A DNA stretch of 39,984 bases from Candidatus Binatia bacterium (GTDB lineage Bacteria > Desulfobacterota > Binatia > UBA12015), in assembly GCA_029248525.1 (NCBI GenBank), contig JAQWJE010000014.1, forward strand, positions 203,561-243,544, in the 5' to 3' direction. Position numbers and translations under genes: made by a program. The notes under the pieces are model-generated. The model saw only the letters and a program-made list of their open reading frames with translations. It ran no database searches and had not been told where the DNA came from. The stretch's first letter is position 1. Each line of letters starts with the position of its first letter. Shown here one piece after another: positions 26,666 through 33,478 of this stretch.

Positions 26666-26702
26666 GGTGGGGATTCGAAATTGAATTTGGTGGGAATCGA
26701 AG
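26666..26702. repeat. Two direct near-repeats upstream of the kinase gene
   Basis: GGTGGGGATTCGAA (26666-26679) and GGTGGGAATCGAAG (26689-26702) share most positions and are 23 bases apart, about two DNA turns. They lie 130-170 bases upstream of the kinase start, where an NtrC-type activator site would sit. A convincing sigma-54 promoter was not found. The rest of 26534-26760 holds no gene I recognise. Confidence 0.35.
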
Positions 26703-26760
26703 TGGGAAGACTGAAATGAACAGCTTCTAAAGAATGTCAAAACTATAAATGGATTTTGCT

Positions 26761-26904
26761 TCAGTGAATGAGACCGGCGAACCACAAGAGAAAATGCGTT
26801 CCCACCACGGCACCAGCTATCGCCACGACCACGACGAAGGAGGAGCCTTCTCGTTTGCCGGCGCGCTTTCTGCGTGGAGGGTTGAACTCTATTCGGACCG
26901 CCAT
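26761..26904 (-). CDS. 47-residue membrane peptide, possibly leaderless
   Basis: I read a small frame from ATG 26904 to TGA at 26763-26761. The N-terminus is polar and basic (MAVRIEFNPPRRKRAGKREG), followed by one hydrophobic span (about 22-46, VVVVAIAGAVVGTHFLLWFA). The basic N-terminus predicts an N-in topology. There is no ribosome binding site. However, a promoter with a perfect TTGACA box lies so close that the message may start a few bases before the ATG, which fits a leaderless gene. No family recognised. The larger frame 26609-26944 in another phase looks like a shadow. Confidence 0.55.
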   Translation of the reverse strand: MAVRIEFNPPRRKRAGKREGSSFVVVVAIAGAVVGTHFLLWFAGLIH

Positions 26905-26913
26905 ACTCTCTGA

Positions 26914-26941
26914 AATAAAGCCTAAACAGTAATTCTGTCAA
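26914..26941 (-). promoter_or_regulatory. Sigma-70-type promoter with perfect -35 box
   Basis: On the minus strand TTGACA (26941-26936) is followed after 16 bases by TTTATT (26919-26914; 4/6 match). The predicted start is only a few bases before the ATG at 26904. It lies between the stop of the preceding gene (27011) and the small membrane ORF. Confidence 0.5.
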
Positions 26942-27010
26942 CACGGGAGTTCATGCCGCGTTGCGTTATTGCACGAAAATCTGGTTCCGGCGGCCTTGCG
27001 GAAATGCCGG

Positions 27011-27457
27011 TTATTCTCGCGGGAAAAGGTCGACCACCTTACCCGTTCGGCCCCCGGTCGGACCGGGCTTGGGCCCAGGGGCCGGCGCCTCTGGCGTATT
27101 TCCGGCAGATTCCTCGGGGCTGTCTTCGGCAGTATCGCCGGCAGTACCTTCCCCATGATCCTCCGCCGTGTCTTCGACCATCTCCTCGGCCGAGGCATGC
27201 GAAGCCCCCAAATCGGGCAACCTCTCCAACCGGATTGGCTGCCCACTCATTGTGAAATCACCACCATCGATCTGCACGCGCTCCAGAATCCATGTGATCG
27301 GTCGCGGAGGCACCGCGAGCAGCAGGAGATCGCAATGATACCATCCCTCGAGTTCATGAGGCCGGATGGCCTCGATCCGCGCGAACCCGGCGGGCTTGCT
27401 CGCCGACTGGATCAGGACCAGATCCCCGGGGATCGTCTCGCGGGTGTCGCTCATCAT
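27011..27457 (-). CDS. Conserved-looking hypothetical protein with acidic tail
   Basis: No family recognised. The 148-residue protein has a compact N-terminal part, residues 1-75 (ETIPGDLVLIQSASKPAGFA, then HELEGWYHCDLLLLAVPPRP), that looks like a small beta-rich domain. A low-complexity Ala/Glu/Asp/Pro tail of about 65 residues follows (repeats like AEDHGEGTAGDTAEDSPEE), ending basic (GRTGKVVDLFPRE). Two adjacent ATGs (27457, 27454) follow AGGACAGG; the second has the better spacing. It is 52 bases after the phosphatase gene, probably in the same transcript. Confidence 0.65.
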   Translation of the reverse strand: MMSDTRETIPGDLVLIQSASKPAGFARIEAIRPHELEGWYHCDLLLLAVPPRPITWILERVQIDGGDFTMSGQPIRLERLPDLGASHASAEEMVEDTAEDHGEGTAGDTAEDSPEESAGNTPEAPAPGPKPGPTGGRTGKVVDLFPRE

Positions 27458-27509
27458 CCTGTCCTAGCCGCTTTCCGTCGTGAATTCACGGTCGGCGCGA
27501 TCGAGCTCC

Positions 27510-28274
27510 TCAAGCAAGAACCTGAAATATCTCTTCCCGCAAGGCTCCGTTGGTAGCGATCCCCGAAAGGCCATGAATCGTGCGATTCCCTCTCCAGTCG
27601 ACAAAGACTCCGCCTGCCTCCTCCAGAATCGGCAGCATGGGCGCACAGTCCCAAGGGGCGAGGATCGGATCGAACATGGCTTCGGCTTGCCCCATGGCTA
27701 CGAGGGCATATCCATAACAGTCGCCCCAGCCTCGTTGACGGCCACAACGCTCCAGAATGCGGCCAAATGCCTCAGCCTCATTGCCGAAATGCCCCGGGCT
27801 GGCATCGGTCGACAGTACGGTAGCATCGGCCAATTGATCCACCTCCGAAACCCGCAGGCGCTGACCATCCCGCCAGGCACCCTGACCCTGAACAGCCCAT
27901 AGGTTCATGGATAAAGCAGGAAATCCCATAATCCCCAGCGGGACTTCTTCGCCCATCTCCAGGCCGACGAGGGTTCCATAAAACGGAACGCCGCGGATAA
28001 AGGATTGGGTGCCATCGATAGGATCGATAATCCAGCGCCGTCCGCTCGAGCCCTTTTTCTCGCCATGCTCCTCCCCGAGAATGCCGTCGTCGGGAAACGC
28101 GGCCTCGAGCCCTTCGCGAATCAGTGCCTCAGCGCCTCGATCAGCGACCGTAACCGGCGAATCATCGGCCTTGGTCTCGACCGCAATATCCTTCCCGAAA
28201 TACTTCAACGTCAACTCGCCCGCCTGCTCCACCAGAGCAAGTGCCGTTTCCCGTTCTTTCTCGAAACTGTCCAT
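27510..28274 (-). CDS. hisN: Inositol-monophosphatase family phosphatase, likely histidinol-phosphatase
   Basis: The 254-residue enzyme has the metal-binding motifs of the IMPase family: GEEHG (E68), WIIDPIDGT (D84 and D87) and the C-terminal APWDCAPMLPILEEAGG. The segments FIRGVPFYGTLVGLE and WGDCYGYALVAMGQAEAM fit the HisN-type subgroup, which removes phosphate from histidinol phosphate. This would suit a genome where hisI and hisG lie at 8.0-9.3 kb, far from this gene. Other sugar-phosphate substrates, such as inositol phosphate, remain possible. It lies 40 bases after imuB. Confidence 0.75.
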   Translation of the reverse strand: MDSFEKERETALALVEQAGELTLKYFGKDIAVETKADDSPVTVADRGAEALIREGLEAAFPDDGILGEEHGEKKGSSGRRWIIDPIDGTQSFIRGVPFYGTLVGLEMGEEVPLGIMGFPALSMNLWAVQGQGAWRDGQRLRVSEVDQLADATVLSTDASPGHFGNEAEAFGRILERCGRQRGWGDCYGYALVAMGQAEAMFDPILAPWDCAPMLPILEEAGGVFVDWRGNRTIHGLSGIATNGALREEIFQVLA

Positions 28275-28314
28275 ACTTCAGGTTCGCCCATGCGGCGCCT
28301 TCGAGGTCAAATGG

Positions 28315-29856
28315 TCAGTCATAGATACCCGACATAAACCAACCCGATCGTTCCTCCGGTGCGTTCAAATCCTGATAGATTCGACAAAACCCTCCATTCC
28401 GAAGCTCCACATCGTAATAATCCCGACAGCACGGCTTTTCGGCCCACCATTCGACTTCAATTCGCCAGGGTCCGCCCATGCGCACAATGCCGCAGGAAAC
28501 TCCGTTCCGGAGCAGAGCCGAGAATATCCGACCATTGCCGACGATCTCGATCCGCAGCGCCGGCCGCAGGAGGCGAAGAAAAGTTGCCGGCTTTTCCCGA
28601 GCCATCTCCCACCCCCTTGTCCCCCCCGTATCCGGCCTATGAACAGGCGCAAAAGTCGCCAGCACCGAAGGTTCGGGACGATAGCCTTGCGGCGCCAATG
28701 GCCTTCCCACCCGCCCCTCTCCACAAATCGAGGCCAGGCGAGCCAGCGTCGTTGCCAGACGCAAAGGCGGCGGCCCGGCCGGACGAAACAAATCCAACTG
28801 CTCCGGACGCGCCTCCTCGGGCACAAATACCAACGATACTTTCGCGATGGCTGCATCGGGGGGATGGCGCTCCAGTTCAAGACGAAGAACTTCGAGCAGC
28901 ACCTTGTGCTCTCGAGTAGCCGCCAAAACACCCATGGGCCGTTCCTGAACCGTCCCGTCGGTCGCCTCCAGGCGGAGCCGCATGGCCGCCACCGCCATGG
29001 AACGAAGCTCCAATCGTACCAGCAAACGTTCCAGCAACCCTCGCAAGACGAAAAGAAGTGCCTGCAGCGAATCGACACCCCATTCCAGAGTAACCCCCTC
29101 CAGCAGGTCCACCTTCGGGAACCGCCGACGGAGAGGTCGGGAAAATATTCCGCAAGCCTGTTCCCATAAGCGAACACCTTCTCGGCCCAGACGTGTGGCT
29201 ACCTGGTCTCGGGGAATGGCCGCCAATTGCCCCAGATATTCGATACCAACCCCCTCGAGCCACGCCTGAATCTCCGAGTCCGGGTGCAAGAGGGCCAGAG
29301 GGCGCTCCGCCAGCCACTCACGATCGCCACCGGGGGGAATCAGAACAACCTCTCCCGGATGCGAGGCGGCTTCTTCTGCAGCAACGATCGCTGTTGCCAG
29401 ACGATCAGCCAGACCGACGGCAGGCAAAAATCCCCCGGGAGTCAAACGCGACAGAAGCGCCGAGGCCAGTCCCCCGGTCGAGCGAAAACGACCGCCTGCC
29501 TCCGGTACCTCGAGGTAAACGGCCTGCGCGGATTGTTCGGAAAGCGGCGCCAATTCGACGTGCGGCACCACCGTGAAAACACCTTCGAAAAAGGACTCAC
29601 GTGCCGCATGAAGTATCTCCGGGTCCATCGGGCGGAGCAAAAAGTCGGAGGATCGCGCCATCGCTTGCGCAACGGTCATTCCCGCTGACGCGCCACGAGC
29701 CACCGCTTCTGCCGAACAACAAAGAATCCGGGATTCCGGCTGTGGGGTCTGGCCAGAACGTGTCAACAGGAGCGAAACACCTCGCAGCTCCGGCTCCGCT
29801 CGCCGCAGAGCCACTACCGGAAAATCCCGAATGCAAAGACTGGCGTAGCGAGACAT
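28315..29856 (-). CDS. imuB: ImuB-type Y-family polymerase homolog
   Basis: ImuB is the non-catalytic Y-family subunit that joins ImuA and DnaE2 to the sliding clamp during SOS mutagenesis. The 513-residue protein starts MSRYASLCIRDFPVVALRR, the ImuB form of the polymerase N-terminus. The acidic triad is incomplete: one Asp here, and only a Glu in QAVYLEV where active polymerases have S-x-D-E-x-x-x-D. A clear clamp-binding motif QLDLF lies at 353-357, and the C-terminus has the ImuB-type CCRDYYDVELRNGG end. The ATG shares one base with the imuA stop (TGATG). No dnaE2 or lexA gene is nearby. Confidence 0.9.
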   Translation of the reverse strand: MSRYASLCIRDFPVVALRRAEPELRGVSLLLTRSGQTPQPESRILCCSAEAVARGASAGMTVAQAMARSSDFLLRPMDPEILHAARESFFEGVFTVVPHVELAPLSEQSAQAVYLEVPEAGGRFRSTGGLASALLSRLTPGGFLPAVGLADRLATAIVAAEEAASHPGEVVLIPPGGDREWLAERPLALLHPDSEIQAWLEGVGIEYLGQLAAIPRDQVATRLGREGVRLWEQACGIFSRPLRRRFPKVDLLEGVTLEWGVDSLQALLFVLRGLLERLLVRLELRSMAVAAMRLRLEATDGTVQERPMGVLAATREHKVLLEVLRLELERHPPDAAIAKVSLVFVPEEARPEQLDLFRPAGPPPLRLATTLARLASICGEGRVGRPLAPQGYRPEPSVLATFAPVHRPDTGGTRGWEMAREKPATFLRLLRPALRIEIVGNGRIFSALLRNGVSCGIVRMGGPWRIEVEWWAEKPCCRDYYDVELRNGGFCRIYQDLNAPEERSGWFMSGIYD

Positions 29857-30563
29857 CAGAGAAAAACCGAGACCCCGAATCCCGATCCTCCCGGAGATCG
29901 GTGAACCTTGACCAGCGACTGCAATCCCTGAAGGAAACTTCGATCCTCAATCCCGGAAGCCCAGATGGCTCGGGGCGCAGAGCATTCCAGGCGCACGGCC
30001 GCAGGAACACCTTCCAGACGGGGCGTGGGGCCGGAAAGAAGCAGGAGCGTGGCCCTGTTTTGTCGGGCCGCCCGACTCAACCGGACCCCCGCCGCAGCAC
30101 CCACGTGCCACGGCCGCGTGGAAACCCATTGCAAAGCGACCTCCACACGGGGCTGTAAATCCAGAACCACGAGTGGAAAGTCTCCGCTCCGCAGGAGGAT
30201 CTCCGCTGCATCCAGTGATTGAGCAAGGTCCCGGGGGCGCACCCGAAGGACTTCCTGCAAACAGCTACCGAATCGGGAGCAAGCCTCGGGGTCGAAAACA
30301 TCGTGGGGATCAATCCAGCCCACCGAACGTCCGGAGGCGGTCACCTCGGACATCAGACGAATCGCCAGATTGGTACTGCCGCCGGAAAGTGATCCAAAAA
30401 ATTCGCTACATCGCCCCACGGGCAAACCGCCACCGATGCGAGTGTCCAGCACCGACAAACCAATCGGCTCCCAGCGATCCTCCAGAGCACGCGCGGCAAA
30501 GGCTGTGCCGCGATAAATTCCTCCGGGTAATTCCGGGAGCAGTTCCTTCAGAGACGAGCGCAT
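29856..30563 (-). CDS. imuA: ImuA / RecA-like protein, degenerate Walker A
   Basis: ImuA is the RecA-like partner of ImuB. The 235-residue product has LKELLPELPGGIYRGTAFAA, then IGLSVLDTRIGGGLPVGRCSEFFG, matching the ImuA/RecA-like N-domain. The P-loop position reads GSLSGGST (57-64), with Ser in place of the expected Lys, so ATP binding may be lost. Later segments PLVVLDLQPRV and QNRATLLLLSG fit the core fold. ATG 30563 was chosen because similarity begins there, with GAAGA as a partial ribosome binding site; an upstream in-frame TTG at 30641 adds unlike sequence. It overlaps imuB by one base. Confidence 0.85.
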   Translation of the reverse strand: MRSSLKELLPELPGGIYRGTAFAARALEDRWEPIGLSVLDTRIGGGLPVGRCSEFFGSLSGGSTNLAIRLMSEVTASGRSVGWIDPHDVFDPEACSRFGSCLQEVLRVRPRDLAQSLDAAEILLRSGDFPLVVLDLQPRVEVALQWVSTRPWHVGAAAGVRLSRAARQNRATLLLLSGPTPRLEGVPAAVRLECSAPRAIWASGIEDRSFLQGLQSLVKVHRSPGGSGFGVSVFL

Positions 30564-30668
30564 CCGAGAATCTTCGCCTTTTGTTCGCCATGATGCAATC
30601 CCTATTTCGGGGAATTCTCCGGAACGAATTGCGACAGACAATAGTGGATGGTACCCAAAAAACCGCGA

Positions 30669-30741
30669 TCCCCGGTAGCTCAGTTGGTAGAGCAGTCGGC
30701 TGTTAACCGACTTGTCACTGGTTCGAGTCCAGTCCGGGGAG
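30669..30741 (+). tRNA. tRNA-Asn (GTT)
   Basis: A complete cloverleaf: acceptor stem TCCCCGG / CCGGGGA, D arm with GCTCAGTTGGTAGAGC, anticodon arm GTCGG-CTGTTAA-CCGAC (anticodon GTT), T arm ACTGG-TTCGAGT-CCAGT and discriminator G at 30741. The 3' CCA is not encoded. A strong terminator follows after three bases. Confidence 0.97.
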
Positions 30742-30744
30742 CTG

Positions 30745-30777
30745 AAAAAGCCTCACGCATTTGCGTGGGGCTTTTTT
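30745..30777 (+). terminator. Rho-independent terminator of tRNA-Asn
   Basis: An A-run, a GCCTCACGC / GCGTGGGGC stem (one G-T pair) with a four-base loop, then six T residues make a classic intrinsic terminator. Because both sides carry A/T runs, it can also serve the converging minus-strand gene that ends at 30783. Confidence 0.9.
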
Positions 30778-30782
30778 ATGCC

Positions 30783-31742
30783 CTAGCCCGCAGGATCGTC
30801 CAGCCAGCCATCGGCCAGGGCACCTTCGGCGATCCAGTCCTGCACCAGCACCCGCAGGTGTCTCGGGATCCGGGGCCCATCATCCGGCATCCGCCCTCCA
30901 AAACCGGGGGACAACGATCCCGTCAACTTCCGCAGAAGAAAACTGCGATCGGGATCGCCCGGGGCGACGAGCAACAACCCTGCAGCCCGCGCCGCCCCGT
31001 TCCCGGGCTCCATACCCACAAGCTCCCCGTAGGCCGCCCCTGTCTCGAGCAGCAAGCCCCCCGCTGTCGATTCCGAATCATGGCAGCCCCCAACAGCACA
31101 GCCCTTATCGAGGATCTGCCGTTGAATCCGATCAAAAGTTCCGTCGAAGAAAATCTTTTCATCGCATCCCCCTCGAGCCGGGCGGCAACTCAGGCGAAGC
31201 TGGTCTCGATCCAGCACGGACTCCCCGCCAACGTATATCGAACGCGAACGAAGACGAACCGTCTTTCGACCGGTTCGACAGCTCCCCCCTCGCCGTGGCC
31301 CATCCACAGGCACCAAAACCGTCGACAAAGGCATGCAACGCTCGTCCAATTCCTCGGGGAATTCAAAAAAAGCATCCGCCAGCGACTGCAGAGCCTGAAA
31401 ATCCGGATCGAATTCCCGACTGCCATCGTCCTCGGCATCTTCCACCGTAATCTGACGCAAACCTTGCCGATCGCAGCGGTCCCCTCCGCTATAATTGGAG
31501 CAAATGCCGACAGAAAAGGCGCATTGGCCGTTCACGACGCCGTCGGAATCACAAGTAGGATCCCCGTCGGTGCAAACCAGACGCTTTCCCACGATCGCGT
31601 CCGCTGCAGGCACCTGAAACACCGCGAGGCAATCCGTGCTCCGAGGCCCCCCTCCCTGGAAAATATCACCAGGAAACGAGGGACTTCCAGTTGCTGACAC
31701 AATCAAAAGACCGCCGAATATCGCCCCCAAGGATTTCCACAT
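30783..31742 (-). CDS. Secreted cytochrome-like protein with CX4CH motif
   Basis: The 319-residue product has a short signal peptide (MWKSLGAIFGGLLIVSATGS). Residues 38-92 form a small Cys-rich segment (CTDGDPTCDSDGVVNGQCAF). The C-terminal part has C215-A-V-G-G-C-H221, a CX4CH possible heme-attachment motif, followed by GGLLLETGAAYGELVG and APGDPDRSFLLRKL, then GRMPDDG and DWIAEGAL. This resembles the C-type cytochrome-like domain common in planctomycete and deltaproteobacterial secreted proteins. Heme binding is not certain for the CX4CH type. The ATG at 31742 has GAAGGAG six bases upstream; the longer frame to 31952 lacks such support. No oxidase or partner gene is adjacent. Confidence 0.8.
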   Translation of the reverse strand: MWKSLGAIFGGLLIVSATGSPSFPGDIFQGGGPRSTDCLAVFQVPAADAIVGKRLVCTDGDPTCDSDGVVNGQCAFSVGICSNYSGGDRCDRQGLRQITVEDAEDDGSREFDPDFQALQSLADAFFEFPEELDERCMPLSTVLVPVDGPRRGGSCRTGRKTVRLRSRSIYVGGESVLDRDQLRLSCRPARGGCDEKIFFDGTFDRIQRQILDKGCAVGGCHDSESTAGGLLLETGAAYGELVGMEPGNGAARAAGLLLVAPGDPDRSFLLRKLTGSLSPGFGGRMPDDGPRIPRHLRVLVQDWIAEGALADGWLDDPAG

Positions 31743-31807
31743 CAAATTCTCCTTCACGAGCTTTGACGCAGCTTCCCCCCGGGAATTCGCATGTAGGGAT
31801 TCAGTCT

Positions 31808-31906
31808 TTAAAGCGTCAGAAGTCCGCCCACAATCGTTCCGGCGAGCGCGAGGAGCACCAGAAGATCTGAGAAGCGGAGCTGACCATTTCGGTTGGGGTT
31901 CTGCAT
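31808..31906 (-). CDS. 32-residue hydrophobic peptide ORF
   Basis: Read directly from ATG 31906 to TAA at 31810-31808: a polar N-terminus (MQNPNRNGQLRFSD) and one hydrophobic segment (LLVLLALAGTIVGGLLTL). It could be a single-span membrane peptide. There is no ribosome binding site before the ATG, and the surrounding 252 bases between the cytochrome-like gene and the NFACT-R gene are otherwise empty, so this may be chance. Confidence 0.35.
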   Translation of the reverse strand: MQNPNRNGQLRFSDLLVLLALAGTIVGGLLTL

Positions 31907-31994
31907 GAGTTTTTGCGCGGCCTAAAACCGCTCCAAAGACATTCGCAGACACACCCTCTCAGGCGCAATAGGGAAATATACAGCGATCCAAAAC

Positions 31995-32444
31995 TTATTT
32001 GGACCCAATCGGCTCTTTTTCTTCGGGCAAGGGGGTCGCCTGCACCACAACCCCTCGGCTCACGGACACTTTTCCAGCGGCCATTCCGCGCTCTTTTCGC
32101 ACATCCGCTCTTTTCGCGAGATGGACGGCAACCTTGCCGCCGCTCCGCGCGCGTGAATGGCGAGCGGCCACCGCGGCTGCAAAGCGGGCAGTGTCCCGGG
32201 GCAAACGATCCACCCCGTCCGGATTCCGGACAATGACGTGAGAGCCGGAATCCCCTGAAATATGAAGCCAGAAGTCGCGTGGGGAAGACAATTTGAATGT
32301 GAGCAGATCGTTATCGGCCGCCGTCTTCCCGGCCAGGACCACAAAACCGTCCGGGGACACGTAACGCCGAGCGATGCGGACCCCGCGAAAGATACCTTCA
32401 TCCGGATCATTCGCACCTTCGGGGGGCCCCGCCTTACGCCCCAT
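31995..32444 (-). CDS. Stand-alone NFACT-R (DUF814) domain protein
   Basis: The 149-residue product consists mainly of the NFACT-R domain: RRYVSPDGFVVLAGKTAADN, then DFWLHISGDSGSHVIVR, and a C-terminal GKVSVSRGVVVQATP. In full-length RqcH/Tae2 proteins this is the RNA-binding C-terminal part of the ribosome quality-control factor. Here the N-terminal fibronectin-binding-like NFACT-N part is missing. Stand-alone copies exist in other bacteria, with unknown or tRNA-modification-linked roles. GGGAGG lies six bases before the ATG. It is the last gene of the sugar operon, 38 bases after glk. Confidence 0.85.
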   Translation of the reverse strand: MGRKAGPPEGANDPDEGIFRGVRIARRYVSPDGFVVLAGKTAADNDLLTFKLSSPRDFWLHISGDSGSHVIVRNPDGVDRLPRDTARFAAAVAARHSRARSGGKVAVHLAKRADVRKERGMAAGKVSVSRGVVVQATPLPEEKEPIGSK

Positions 32445-32482
32445 TCGGCACCTCCCGGAAAGCCACCCCTCCCGTCCTCCGT

Positions 32483-33478
32483 TCAGATCTGCAGGGCATA
32501 GTTGGCAGCTCCCAGAAGAGCCGTCTTCGGATTCAGGGAGATCGAAACACGGAGCGATTTCATGAAATCGCCAAATCGACCCTTGGCGTGAAATCCCCGT
32601 AAAAAGGGGCCTCGTTGCAGTAAGGCAATGTTCTTCGGTGCGATCCCTCCACCGATATAGACGCCGCCATGAGTCAGCCCCCGCAAGGCCACGTTCCCTG
32701 CCTCGGCGCCGTAGAGTTCGAAAAAAAGATCCATGGTGGCCAGGGGCAACGCAGCCCCCTCATCTTGAGCCATCTGCGAAATAGCTGCAGCCGGATCTCC
32801 GGCTCCCAACCTGGCCGCCATCTCTTTCGGCTCGTTGTAGCCCCCCCGGTCTCGCAGAAATTCATAGATGGCGTGGATTCCCTGGCCCGAAAGGATTCGC
32901 TCCGAGCTGACCCGACCGCCCAGCTTTTCGCGCAGATACACGAGCAGTTCGACTTCCTGATCGGTGCGCGGCGCAAAATCGGCATGACCGCCCTCACTCG
33001 CCATCGGATGATGATGGCGGCCGTCCCAATACAAATAAGCCTCCCCCAATCCGGTGCCAGCCGCCACTACGGCCACGTTGCCGCGCCGACCCGGACGGGT
33101 CGGCGCCTGCAACTGCAGCAACTCGTTGGACGGCAGGTGCAGCATCCCGAACGAAGTTGCTTCGAGATCATTCAGGAGGCGAACGGGCGTGCCCGACAGA
33201 CGGGCTTGCAGGGCCGTTTCCTGCAGGAGCCACGGAAGGTTGGTCGTCCGACATTCGCCATCCACGACCGGCCCCGCCACATCCAGACAAGCACTCCGCA
33301 GAGGGGGTGTTTTCGCGTCGAGAAAGCGATTCAGAAGATCATCGAAAGTCGCATAGTCGCCACTGCCGAACGTTTGCTCTCGAACACAATGCAGTTGCTC
33401 CCCATCAACGGAGTACAGGGCCAGCAAAGTCTTGGTGCCCCCGATATCGCCCGCCAGAATATGATCGGTTTCCGTCAT
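32483..33478 (-). CDS. glk: Glucokinase (Glk family)
   Basis: The 331-residue enzyme phosphorylates glucose with ATP. It has the N-terminal phosphate site ILAGDIGGTKTLLALY, LNDLEATSFG and the glucose-contact motif ASEGGHADFAPRT, with the C-terminal GGVYIGGGIAPKNI of Glk/PF02685 rather than ROK kinases (no ROK zinc motif). The ATG at 33478 shares one base with the zwf stop (TGATG). A longer frame to 33613 is shadow sequence inside zwf. It feeds glucose-6-phosphate to the enzyme encoded directly upstream. Confidence 0.92.
   Translation of the reverse strand: MTETDHILAGDIGGTKTLLALYSVDGEQLHCVREQTFGSGDYATFDDLLNRFLDAKTPPLRSACLDVAGPVVDGECRTTNLPWLLQETALQARLSGTPVRLLNDLEATSFGMLHLPSNELLQLQAPTRPGRRGNVAVVAAGTGLGEAYLYWDGRHHHPMASEGGHADFAPRTDQEVELLVYLREKLGGRVSSERILSGQGIHAIYEFLRDRGGYNEPKEMAARLGAGDPAAAISQMAQDEGAALPLATMDLFFELYGAEAGNVALRGLTHGGVYIGGGIAPKNIALLQRGPFLRGFHAKGRFGDFMKSLRVSISLNPKTALLGAANYALQI

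Noticed and set aside
30564..30668. Possible LexA (SOS) box upstream of imuA
   Set aside because: I looked for known palindromic types and saw no convincing match; deltaproteobacterial boxes vary, so absence is not proof.
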